A stretch of 64,000 nucleotides of DNA from positions 62,001 to 126,000 of the forward strand of contig NZ_FOVM01000009.1 in NCBI RefSeq assembly GCF_900115155.1, given 5' to 3'. How positions within the stretch are numbered: the first letter of the stretch is position 1; each line of letters begins with the position of its first letter. This stretch comes from Mycetocola miduiensis. Lineage in GTDB: Bacteria > Actinomycetota > Actinomycetes > Actinomycetales > Microbacteriaceae. The position numbers and the translations under genes were made by a program. The notes under the pieces were generated by a model. That model saw nothing but the letters and a program-made list of their open reading frames with translations, had not been told where the DNA came from and ran no database searches. Positions 51,261-60,767 of this stretch are shown piece after piece.

Positions 51261-52355
51261 TCACGGCCGACGGAACTGGTTGACCATCGGGCAGTCGAAC
51301 GGGTCACGTGCAGACAGACCGACGCGGTTGAGGTAGTCGACGACGATCGCGTACGAGCGCACGAGGGTGGTCTCGGTGTAGGTGACGCCGATGGTGTTGC
51401 AGTGCTCGATCACGATCTCGCGCGCGCGCTTGAGGTGCGGGCGAGGCATGCTCGGGAAGAGGTGGTGCTCGATCTGGTAGTTGAGCCCGCCCATGAAGTA
51501 GCTCATTCCCCGGCCACGGATGTTCCGGCTGGTGAGAACCTGCTTCGACAGGAAGTCAACCTTCGCGCCTTCGGCGATGAGTGGCATCCCCTTGTGGTTT
51601 GGCGCGAACGAGGCGCCCATGTAGACACCGAACACGGCCATCTGCACGCCGAGGAAGGCGAACGCCATGCCGACCGGGAGGAAGGTGAAGAGGATGGCGA
51701 GGTAGATGCTGAGGCGCAGGCCGATGAGGGTGAACTCGAGCCAGCGCTTGTCGACGTTCTCGGTCGTGAACAGCGTCAGGATGGAGCGGAAGTGGAGGTT
51801 GATCCCTTCCAGCGTCAGCAGGGGAAAGAACAGGTAGCCCTGGCGCCGGGTGATGAAGGCGAGCAGCCCCTTGGCTTTCGCGGCATCCTCCTCCTTGAAC
51901 GAGATCGTGTCGATCTCGATGTCCGGGTCCTTGCCGACCGTGTTGGGGTTGGCGTGGTGGCGGGTGTGCTTTGTCATCCACCAGGCGTAGCTGATGCCGA
52001 CAACGCCGTCGGCGAGGATGCGGCCGAGGCGGTCGTTGGCTGGACCCGACTCGAAGATCTGCCGGTGGGAGGCTTCGTGGGCGACGAACGCGACCTGGGT
52101 GAGGATGAGGCCGAGGCCGGCTGCGATGAGCAACTGGAACCAGGAGTCCCCCAACAGGATGAAGCCTGTAGCGAGGCCGCCGAGCGCAAGCGCCAGGGCG
52201 GTGAGGACGAGCATGTAGAAACCGGTGCGGCGTTGAAGAAGACCCGCCTCGCGAACGGTTTTCAGTAAGGCAGCGAATGTTGTCGTCGGATTGTCAAGTC
52301 CGTCGATTCGCGCGGTGGTTTTGCGTACAGGGCCAAGGGTCGCTGTGACAGTCAT
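51261..52355 (-). CDS. Membrane fatty-acid desaturase
   Basis: 364 residues of the di-iron membrane desaturase family. The three histidine boxes are HEASH, HTRHH and QIEHH, the last with Gln as in front-end/acyl-lipid desaturases. Hydrophobic pairs lie before box 1 and between boxes 2 and 3. GGAGG precedes the ATG. It introduces cis double bonds into acyl chains, raising membrane fluidity. Divergent from a cold-shock gene, which supports a cold-response link; regiochemistry unknown. Confidence 0.9.
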   Translation of the reverse strand: MTVTATLGPVRKTTARIDGLDNPTTTFAALLKTVREAGLLQRRTGFYMLVLTALALALGGLATGFILLGDSWFQLLIAAGLGLILTQVAFVAHEASHRQIFESGPANDRLGRILADGVVGISYAWWMTKHTRHHANPNTVGKDPDIEIDTISFKEEDAAKAKGLLAFITRRQGYLFFPLLTLEGINLHFRSILTLFTTENVDKRWLEFTLIGLRLSIYLAILFTFLPVGMAFAFLGVQMAVFGVYMGASFAPNHKGMPLIAEGAKVDFLSKQVLTSRNIRGRGMSYFMGGLNYQIEHHLFPSMPRPHLKRAREIVIEHCNTIGVTYTETTLVRSYAIVVDYLNRVGLSARDPFDCPMVNQFRRP

Positions 52356-52500
52356 GGCACCTCCAAAAGGTTGAGCCCGACTTCCCAGCCGTGATGAAAA
52401 CGAGCATGCGCTCGGGATGTTTCAGAGACTACGTGACTACATATTCCCTAAGGCGATTACAGTACGCGATACGGCATATACTGGGCCGATTTTTAAAATC
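52356..52500. other. Desaturase upstream region
   Basis: About 145 bases before the csp promoter with no gene. It is A+T-richer than its surroundings. The desaturase promoter must be here (minus strand), but I see several equally weak boxes. Together with 52501-52678 it makes a 323-bp divergent regulatory region. Confidence 0.4.
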
Positions 52501-52501
52501 G
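52487..52501. promoter_or_regulatory. A+T-rich palindrome next to the csp promoter
   Basis: CGATTTT-T-AAAATCG is a perfect 7+1+7 inverted repeat ending one base before the csp -35 box. It could be an operator or an UP-like element acting on csp, on the divergent desaturase, or on both. Confidence 0.4.
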
Positions 52502-52502
52502 C

Positions 52503-52531
52503 TTGCATCTGGCCGGGGTGTGAGTTAGTGT
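52503..52531 (+). promoter_or_regulatory. Promoter of the cold-shock gene
   Basis: TTGCAT (52503-52508), 17-bp spacer, TAGTGT (52526-52531). The transcript would start near 52538, leaving a leader of about 140 nt. Confidence 0.6.
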
Positions 52532-52568
52532 TGGCAGCGCAGTAGTAGTGTTACGCAGTGATTGATTT

Positions 52569-52653
52569 ACGGCGGTTCCTTCATCTGAAGAGCCGCCGTT
52601 TCTTGTAGGAGCGGACAGGTACGCCGCATTTGGGATGACGACAGTCGTCATCC
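52569..52653 (+). promoter_or_regulatory. Two hairpins in the cold-shock gene leader
   Basis: Hairpin A: ACGGCGGTTC (52569-52578) with GAGCCGCCGT (52590-52599), one G-U pair, followed by TTTCTTG, terminator-like. Hairpin B: GGATGACGA (52633-52641) with TCGTCATCC (52645-52653), 9 bp and a 3-nt loop. TAAGGAG follows. Long folded leaders are typical of csp genes, where temperature alters folding. Confidence 0.55.
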
Positions 52654-52678
52654 ACGCAAGACTCCTAAGGAGATCATC

Positions 52679-52882
52679 ATGGCAACAGGAACAGTCAAGT
52701 GGTTCAACGCAGAAAAAGGCTTCGGATTCATCGCTCCCGATGACGGAAGCGCTGACGTTTTCGCTCACTTCTCGGCTATCGCTTCCAGCGGCTTCCGCTC
52801 GCTCGAAGAGAACCAGAAGGTTGAATTCGAAACCGCAACGGGCCCCAAGGGCCTGCAGGCAGAGAACATCCGCCCGCTGTAA
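52679..52882 (+). CDS. Cold-shock protein (CspA family)
   Basis: A 67-residue single cold-shock domain that binds single-stranded [22 protein letters not shown] holds RNP1 (KGFGFI) and VFAHFSAI holds RNP2. Standard length. TAAGGAG precedes the ATG. It has its own promoter, structured leader and strong terminator, so it is monocistronic. Whether it is cold-induced cannot be told from sequence. Confidence 0.94.
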   Translation: MATGTVKWFNAEKGFGFIAPDDGSADVFAHFSAIASSGFRSLEENQKVEFETATGPKGLQAENIRPL

Positions 52883-52928
52883 CTAAAACTATTACTCCGT
52901 CAGCCTCGGCTGACCATGTAATTCTTTG

Positions 52929-52971
52929 AGAGTCGGCCTTCACGGGAAACCGTGGAGGCCGACTCTTTTTT
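52929..52971 (+). terminator. Strong terminator of the cold-shock gene
   Basis: Arms 52929-52945 and 52950-52966 pair over 17 bp with one T-G, capped by a GAAA tetraloop and followed by TTTTT. A textbook intrinsic terminator. Confidence 0.9.
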
Positions 52972-52987
52972 AAGCGAGAAGCCAGAA

Positions 52988-53026
52988 GGGCTCCCTGCGG
53001 CGTCCGAAACGCCAGGCAGAGAGCCC
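52988..53026 (-). terminator. Terminator of the ABC-F gene
   Basis: GGGCTC / GAGCCC, CTGC / GCAG and GGCGT / ACGCC make a three-part stem with small bulges, 28 nt after the ABC-F stop on the minus strand. Confidence 0.6.
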
Positions 53027-53054
53027 CTCCTGATATCTCGTGCCAGTGCGCGGG

Positions 53055-54863
<1,809 letters not shown>

Positions 54864-54901
54864 CTCCCCAGCCTAAGCGCCGGCGAAGGCCCGAACCGCC
54901 A

Positions 54902-55837
54902 TCAGTCGTGCAGGAGCCGTGCCCCGTGCACCGGCCCGGTGACCCTGATCACGTGAAGGCGTGACGCGCTGAGGCTCACCTGCAGGTCAAGGGCGGTGTC
55001 GGCATCCGGCGCGAGGAACGCGACGGTCGGGCCGGAGCCGGAGACGATTCCGGCCAGGGCGCCCATCTGCTCGCCGAGTTCGAGGATGGTCCCGAGCCCC
55101 GGCGCAAGGTGAAGGGCGGCAGCCTGAAGGTCGTTGTGGAGGGCCTCGGCGAGCTGCCTGGCGTCACCGGCGCGGAGCGCCTGAAGCACCTCAGCGTCGA
55201 CGGTCGGCTGGGCCACCGCCGGGAAGATGTCCTGCGCGTGCCGTTCCCGGTGGGCGTCGAGTGCCCGGTACACGTCAGGGGTCGACATCCCGAACTCGGC
55301 GATGGCGAGCACCCAGTGAAAGGTGCCTTTCGCGAGCGCGGGGCTGAGCCGGTCGCCTTTGCCTGTACCGATCGCCGTTCCACCGGTGAGAGCGAACGGT
55401 ACGTCTGCACCGAGCTTGCCGGCCATCGCCAGAAGCTCATCGCGCGACATCTCGGTGCCCCACAGTGCATCGCAGGCGAGCAGGGTGGCCGCGGCGTCGG
55501 CCGAACCGCCGCCCATCCCCCCGGCGATGGGCACATGCTTCTCGATTTCGAGGCGCACTCCACGACGGTAACCGGACTTGCGGGCCAGCATCCGTGCCGC
55601 TTTGATGGCCAGGTTGCTGCCGTCCACCGAAAGCGACGAGGTGTCGATCGGCCCAGAGAAGGTCACAGAGAAGTCAGGGGCTGGATAGGCGCGGACGTCT
55701 TCGTACAGAGATACGGCCTGGAACGCCGTCGCGAGGTCGTGGTACCCGTCCTCCATCAGCTCGCCGACTTTGAGGAAGACGTTGATCTTCCCCGGCGCCC
55801 TTGCGTGTGCGAAAGTCGGTGCCAGCGGAGCGGTCAT
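54902..55837 (-). CDS. ispE: 4-diphosphocytidyl-2-C-methyl-D-erythritol kinase
   Basis: A 311-residue GHMP kinase of the MEP isoprenoid pathway. [11 protein letters not shown] (catalytic-region K17), [17 protein letters not shown] (ATP loop) and [11 protein letters not shown] (motif 3) are intact. TAGGTT (minus strand 55849-55844) lies 6 nt before the ATG, so a leaderless transcript can start here, inside the end of the preceding gene. Its product pathway feeds UppS (1213-1998). Confidence 0.93.
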   Translation of the reverse strand: MTAPLAPTFAHARAPGKINVFLKVGELMEDGYHDLATAFQAVSLYEDVRAYPAPDFSVTFSGPIDTSSLSVDGSNLAIKAARMLARKSGYRRGVRLEIEKHVPIAGGMGGGSADAAATLLACDALWGTEMSRDELLAMAGKLGADVPFALTGGTAIGTGKGDRLSPALAKGTFHWVLAIAEFGMSTPDVYRALDAHRERHAQDIFPAVAQPTVDAEVLQALRAGDARQLAEALHNDLQAAALHLAPGLGTILELGEQMGALAGIVSGSGPTVAFLAPDADTALDLQVSLSASRLHVIRVTGPVHGARLLHD

Positions 55838-55846
55838 GCAACCAAC

Positions 55847-56386
55847 CTAACGCAGGGCAGGAGGCAGTGCGCCCCGCAGGAACTCCTTCGCCGGGTGCAT
55901 GCTACTCTCCGACGCCAGACCGACGTGGCTGAGCGCAACGGTTGTCTTTTCTCCCGACGTTGGCCACACGCTCGCCGTTACGGCACTTCCGTCGTGGAGC
56001 TTCCACCGGGCACTGCAGTACCTGCCGCCTGAGTTGACCGACGCCGCCGGCAGGTCGAGGGCTGCTGAAACGGATGCCACTGTCTGGGCGAGAGCATCCT
56101 CCTGGCCCACGGGCAGGCGACGGGACACCGTAACTTCGAAACTGCCATCGGCTCGCTGCCCGGGGCGGCGACGTCCGCTGTGCTGCTCGAAGTCGACGGT
56201 GATGTTCTGCGCCCACCACGGGCCCACGCCGTGCTCGGCGACGAGCCAGGCCGCGATGACCGTGTGGTTCCACTGAACGGCGCGTGCATTCTCCAGGGTC
56301 TCCCGCCAGCTGGCGCGGCTCCGCCCCGTCGCGGCCAGAACGGATGCGTCGCCGATGCTGTCACTCAGCCGGGAGACCACCATCAC
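55847..56386 (-). CDS. Conserved hypothetical protein (WWAQ-motif, DUF4287-like N terminus)
   Basis: 179 residues. The N-terminal half has SWRETLENARAVQWNHTVIA and AAWLVAEHGVGPWWAQNITV, similar to small DUF4287-type modules; the second half (FEVTVSRRLPVGQEDALAQT to the end) looks like a SRPBCC/START-like beta-helix fold. No catalytic residues recognised. Its start overlaps the ksgA stop by ATGA (56383-56386), so it is translationally coupled to tatD-ksgA. Confidence 0.6.
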   Translation of the reverse strand: MMVVSRLSDSIGDASVLAATGRSRASWRETLENARAVQWNHTVIAAWLVAEHGVGPWWAQNITVDFEQHSGRRRPGQRADGSFEVTVSRRLPVGQEDALAQTVASVSAALDLPAASVNSGGRYCSARWKLHDGSAVTASVWPTSGEKTTVALSHVGLASESSMHPAKEFLRGALPPALR

Positions 56387-57222
56387 GAAGACCCGACCTG
56401 GCGGGCGATGCGGAGGAAGTCGTGCACGGTGAGCTCTTCTCCGCGTGCCGTCGGCGCGACACCCGCCGCTGTCATGGCATCCGTCGCCGCTGCCGACCCG
56501 CCGAGCAGCTGCCCAAGGGACTGTCGCAGCATCTTCCGCCGCTGCTGAAAGGCGGCGTCGACGATGCTGAAGGTGAGCACGCGCTCCTCTTCCGTCCCGA
56601 TCGCCTCCTCGCGCCGGTCGAAGCCGACGAGGACGGAGTCAACGTTCGGCACCGGCCAGAACACCTGGCGGCTCACCGTTCCCGCGGTTCGCCAGGTGCC
56701 GTACCAGCTGGCCTTGACGCTTGGGCTGCCATAGATCTTCGATCCGGGTTCGGCCGCGAGGCGGTGCCCGACCTCGGCCTGGACCATCACGACACCGGCG
56801 CGGATCGATTCGAAGTGCTCGAGCAGGTGCAAGAGGACCGGGACCGAGATGTTGTACGGCAGGTTCGCGACGAGCCGCGTCGGGTCGCCGGGAAGTTCCA
56901 TGATCCTCATCGCGTCGGCGCTCACGACGGTGAGCGGGGCACCTGGCTGCAGCAGTTCGACGGTTCTCGGCAGCTGTTCGGCGAGGCGGTGGTCGATTTC
57001 CACGGCGACGACGCTCGCCCCCGCTTCGAGCAGCCCGAGGGTGAGCGAGCCCAGCCCGGGGCCGACTTCGACGACGTGCTCGCCCTCTGCCACCTTCGCG
57101 ACTTTGACGATGCGGCGCACGGTGTTCGCGTCGACGACGAAGTTCTGGCCGAGTTTCTTCGTCGGCTGGACGTCGAGCAAATCGGCGAGGTCACGGATTT
57201 CTGCGGGGCCGAGGAGGCTCAT
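56383..57222 (-). CDS. rsmA: 16S rRNA dimethyladenosine transferase
   Basis: A 279-residue KsgA/RsmA that dimethylates A1518 and A1519 of 16S rRNA (E. coli numbering). KKLGQNFVVD at the N terminus, the SAM loop EVGPGLGSLT (52-61), VEIDHRL, and the catalytic NLPY (120-123) are present. Overlaps tatD by ATGA (57219-57222). Also known as ksgA. Confidence 0.95.
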   Translation of the reverse strand: MSLLGPAEIRDLADLLDVQPTKKLGQNFVVDANTVRRIVKVAKVAEGEHVVEVGPGLGSLTLGLLEAGASVVAVEIDHRLAEQLPRTVELLQPGAPLTVVSADAMRIMELPGDPTRLVANLPYNISVPVLLHLLEHFESIRAGVVMVQAEVGHRLAAEPGSKIYGSPSVKASWYGTWRTAGTVSRQVFWPVPNVDSVLVGFDRREEAIGTEEERVLTFSIVDAAFQQRRKMLRQSLGQLLGGSAAATDAMTAAGVAPTARGEELTVHDFLRIARQVGSS

Positions 57223-58157
57223 TCGCCATCTTTCTGAGGAGGGGTGTCGTACGGGTCCGGCGGGGAGGTGACCGGGTCCTCGTCCCAGTGGCCGTACACG
57301 TACTCGGTGTTCGAGGAGATCTGTGCCGCGAGCATCGACGGGTCCGTGCCGAGATGTGCCGCGATCGCGCGGACCGTGTGCGGAAGCAGATATGGCGCGT
57401 TCGGCTGGCCGCGGTGAGGCATCGGCGTCAGGTACGGTGCATCGGTTTCAAGCAGCAGCAGGTTCCGTGGCGCCACGTCGAGCGCGTCACGGAGGTTCTG
57501 GGCGTTCTTGAACGTCGCCGTGCCCGCGAAAGACATGAACCATCCGTTGTCGGCACACTCCCGGGCAAGTTCCGCGTCGCCGGAGAAGCAGTGGAACACC
57601 GTCCGTTCGGGGGCACCGACGCGGCGGAGCGTCTCGAGTACGTCGGCGTGGGCGTCGCGGTCGTGGATCTGCAATGCGAGGTTGTGCTCTTTCGCCATCC
57701 GGATGTGCGCCTCGAATGCGCGCTGCTGCGCCTCGCGGCCCTCCGGCCCGGTGCGGAAATAATCGAGACCGGTCTCGCCGATCGCACGCACCCGCGGTCG
57801 GGCGGCCAGCTCGTCGATGACCGCGAGGGCGTCGTCGAGGGTGCCGTCAGCATCGAGTCTCGGGGCTTCGTTGGGATGGATCGCAACAGCGGCGAGCATC
57901 CTCGGCTCGATTGCCGCAGTCTCGGCGCTCCAGATCGACGACTCGACATCCGTACCCACCTGCACGATCCCGCGCACGCCGACGCTCGACGCGCGGTCGA
58001 GGTGTTCACGGTAGTCGAGTGCTCCCCCATCGGCGACGGGGCGGCCCGAGCCGACCGACGGGTCCAGGTGGGTGTGGTTGTCGTACACCGGTACGAGCAA
58101 CGCCTCAGGAAGCGGGGGGTACCGAAGTTCCTGGCGCTCAGAAGCGGAGTTCGTCAT
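57219..58157 (-). CDS. tatD: TatD family metal-dependent hydrolase
   Basis: A 312-residue TIM-barrel deoxyribonuclease-like hydrolase. The first metal site DNHTHLD (H28, H30) is followed by AIHPNEAPRL, AIGETGLDYFR, QIHDRDAHAD, FHCFSGD and LLETDAPYLTP, all the TatD signatures. The start ATG 58157 follows TACCGT by 7 nt (minus strand 58170-58165), a leaderless promoter; the long frame upstream is antisense to metG. First gene of the tatD-rsmA-hypothetical-ispE chain. Confidence 0.92.
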   Translation of the reverse strand: MTNSASERQELRYPPLPEALLVPVYDNHTHLDPSVGSGRPVADGGALDYREHLDRASSVGVRGIVQVGTDVESSIWSAETAAIEPRMLAAVAIHPNEAPRLDADGTLDDALAVIDELAARPRVRAIGETGLDYFRTGPEGREAQQRAFEAHIRMAKEHNLALQIHDRDAHADVLETLRRVGAPERTVFHCFSGDAELARECADNGWFMSFAGTATFKNAQNLRDALDVAPRNLLLLETDAPYLTPMPHRGQPNAPYLLPHTVRAIAAHLGTDPSMLAAQISSNTEYVYGHWDEDPVTSPPDPYDTPPQKDGE

Positions 58158-58206
58158 GGTCTCGACGGTACCCCACTTGCGGGCCGGCGACGCGGCATCC
58201 GCCCGG

Positions 58207-59787
58207 TCAGTTGACGGTGCTCTCGATGCGCGGGAACAGCGCCTCAAGCGCGGAGACCTGCGTACCGGCCGGGAGCTGGCCCCATACTCCGGCCTCCCGA
58301 AGCGGCTGAGCCTCCAGCGCGCCGAGCGCGTCAGCGGCACCAAGGGAGGTCCACAGGCGAGCGGTGGCTTCGGGGAGAACCGGTGAGAGCAGAACAGCGA
58401 GGGCGCGCAGCCCGTCGAGCGCCGTGTACAGCACAGTGCCGAGACGCTCGCGGTTGGCCTCGTCTTTCGAGAGCGCCCACGGCTCCTGGTCGGTGATGTA
58501 CCCGTTGAGCTCGTCGACGATCCGCCAGATCGCCGCGAGGGCGTCGTGGATGGCGAGCTTCTCGATCGACGCGTTCGCGAGGTCGGCTGCCGTCGACACG
58601 ACAGCGTGGATGAGCAGTTCCCCGTCCGTCCGCTCGCCCTCTGCAGGAACCACACCGTCGAAGTAGCGGGTGACCATGGCGGTGACGCGCGACGCCAGGT
58701 TGCCGAAACCGTTGGCGAGTTCTGACTGGTACCGGGCAGACAGGTCTTCCCAGCTGAACGATCCGTCCTGCCCGAAAGCGATGGCTCGCATGAAGTAGTA
58801 GCGGAACGCGTCGGAGCCGAATGTGTCGGTGATCTCGGTCGGTGCTATTCCGGTGAGCTTCGACTTGGACATCTTCTCGCCGCCGACGAGGAGCCAGCCG
58901 TGGCCGAAGATCTGCTTGGGCACCTCGAGGCCGGCGGCGAGGAGCATCGCCGGCCAGATGACGGCGTGGAACCGGAGGATGTCCTTGCCAACGATGTGGG
59001 TGGCCGGCCACCGGCGTGCGAATTCCTCTTCGTCCTGGCCATAGCCGATCGCGGTCACGTAGTTGAGGAGCGCGTCGAACCAGACGTAGACCACGTGCGA
59101 GTCGTCCCATGGAACTTTGACTCCCCAGTCGAAGCTGGAGCGGGAGATCGACAGGTCGGAGAGGCCCTGCTTGACGAACTGGATGACCTCGTTGCGGGCC
59201 GACTCGGGCTGAATGAAGTCGGGGCGCTCGTCGTAGAGGGCGAGCAGCCGGTCGGTGAAGTCGCTCATCCGGAAGAAGTAGTTTTTCTCCTGCAGCAGTT
59301 CGAGCGGCTTCGAGTGGATCGCGCACACTTTCTGGCCTTCGAACGGACCGGTGCCGTCGACGATCTCGGACTGCGGCTTGAACTCCTCACATCCGACGCA
59401 GTACAGCGCTTCGTATTCACCGGAGTACACGTACCCGGCGTCGAACAGCCGCTGCAGGAACAGCTGCACGTTCGTCTCGTGGCGTTCGTCGGTGGTCCGG
59501 ATGAAGTCGTCGTTCTGGATGTTGATGGTCTGAAGCAGCGGCTTCCACGCCTCGGTGACGAGCTTGTCAGCCCATTTCTGCGGCGTCGTGCCGTTGGCGG
59601 TCGCCGTGCGGAGGATCTTCTCACCGTGCTCGTCGGTCCCGGTCAGCGACCAGGTGTCGTCGCCGGCCTGGCGGTGCCAGCGCGCGAGGACGTCTGCGGC
59701 CACCTCCGTGTAGGCGTGACCGATGTGGGGCGCATCATTCACGTAGAAGATGGGCGTGGTGATGTAGAACGACTTACCGCTGGCCAT
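58207..59787 (-). CDS. metG: Methionyl-tRNA synthetase
   Basis: A 526-residue class I synthetase. The HIGH motif is APHIGHAYTEV; the connective peptide carries a single CxxC (CVGCEEF), so this is the reduced-zinc form; KMSKS is in GGEKMSKSKLTG; the C-terminal anticodon domain is present, but there is no dimerising tRNA-binding extension. ATG 59787 lies 7 nt after TAGGAT (59800-59795), leaderless. Confidence 0.95.
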   Translation of the reverse strand: MASGKSFYITTPIFYVNDAPHIGHAYTEVAADVLARWHRQAGDDTWSLTGTDEHGEKILRTATANGTTPQKWADKLVTEAWKPLLQTINIQNDDFIRTTDERHETNVQLFLQRLFDAGYVYSGEYEALYCVGCEEFKPQSEIVDGTGPFEGQKVCAIHSKPLELLQEKNYFFRMSDFTDRLLALYDERPDFIQPESARNEVIQFVKQGLSDLSISRSSFDWGVKVPWDDSHVVYVWFDALLNYVTAIGYGQDEEEFARRWPATHIVGKDILRFHAVIWPAMLLAAGLEVPKQIFGHGWLLVGGEKMSKSKLTGIAPTEITDTFGSDAFRYYFMRAIAFGQDGSFSWEDLSARYQSELANGFGNLASRVTAMVTRYFDGVVPAEGERTDGELLIHAVVSTAADLANASIEKLAIHDALAAIWRIVDELNGYITDQEPWALSKDEANRERLGTVLYTALDGLRALAVLLSPVLPEATARLWTSLGAADALGALEAQPLREAGVWGQLPAGTQVSALEALFPRIESTVN

Positions 59788-59889
59788 GGACTCAATCCTA
59801 TGGCCGAGCCGTGCAGGGTTACGCCGCCCGCCAGTTGCCCGGTTGGCGGGTTGCGCGCGTGCAGCACTCGGCAATGCGGGGAACCCGCG

Positions 59890-60708
59890 TCAGTTTTTGA
59901 CCGCTAGCGCCGCCTGGTACAGCTCCCGCTTGCTCAGCCCCGTCGCTTCAGAGACCTGCGCTGTCGCCTCCTTCAGCCGCTCCCCCGCCCTCACGAGTTC
60001 GAGGACCTGGACGACGCCGTCGTGCAGGTTGACCTCACGTTTCTCGGCGCCGGCAATGACGAGGCAGATTTCACCACGGACGCCGGCCTCCGCCCACTCG
60101 GCCAGCTCGGCGGCGGTGCCGCGCTTGACCTCTTCGAACATCTTGGTCAGTTCGCGGCAGACGACGACCCTGCGGTCGTTCCCGAGAACGGATGCCGCGT
60201 CGGCGAGCGATGCGGCCAGGCGGTTCGGCGACTCGAAGAAGACCATGGTGCGGCGTTCGTGTTCGAGCTGCCGGAAGGCCTGCACACGATCCCCGTGCTT
60301 TCGCGGCAGGAAACCCTCGAACGTGAACCGGTCGGTCGGCAGGCCGGAGACGGCGAGCGCCGTGATCACCGCGCTCGGGCCGGGCAGGACGGAAACCTCG
60401 ATCCCGGCCTCGACCGCAGCGACGACAAGGTGATACCCGGGGTCCGACACGGTCGGCATCCCGGCGTCGCTGAGAACGAGCAGGTCGCTGTCCCGGGCGA
60501 GCTCGAGCAGTTCGGCCGACTTCTCCCGCTCGTTGTGCTCGTGCAGGCTGACCAGCCGGGGTTTGTGGGTGATTCCAAGCCCCTTGAGCAGCTTCACCGT
60601 CGTCCTGGTGTCTTCAGCGGCGACGACCTCGGCGGTGCTTAGTGCGTCGACGAGGCGTTTCGACGCGTCCCCGAGGTTTCCGATCGGTGTCGCTGCGAGG
60701 ATAATCAT
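59890..60708 (-). CDS. rsmI: 16S rRNA (cytidine-2'-O)-methyltransferase
   Basis: A 272-residue tetrapyrrole-methylase-fold enzyme that methylates C1402 of 16S rRNA. ATPIGNLGD, AAEDTRTT, LSDAGMPTVSDPG and LPGPSAVITALAVSGLPTDR are the RsmI signatures. The start ATG 60708 fits the N-terminal end of the family; the longer frame is not real. Divergent from the O-mannosyltransferase gene, as in mycobacteria. Confidence 0.94.
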   Translation of the reverse strand: MIILAATPIGNLGDASKRLVDALSTAEVVAAEDTRTTVKLLKGLGITHKPRLVSLHEHNEREKSAELLELARDSDLLVLSDAGMPTVSDPGYHLVVAAVEAGIEVSVLPGPSAVITALAVSGLPTDRFTFEGFLPRKHGDRVQAFRQLEHERRTMVFFESPNRLAASLADAASVLGNDRRVVVCRELTKMFEEVKRGTAAELAEWAEAGVRGEICLVIAGAEKREVNLHDGVVQVLELVRAGERLKEATAQVSEATGLSKRELYQAALAVKN

Positions 60709-60767
60709 GGCCTTAGTCTCCCACTCCGCCCCCCGTGCGACCCCGCGCCGGTGGCTAGCATGGCAGG

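Noticed and set aside
51077-51283. 68-codon plus-strand frame in the metQ-desaturase gap
   Set aside because: No Shine-Dalgarno, and it runs through the desaturase terminator and the end of the desaturase gene; no protein-like pattern.
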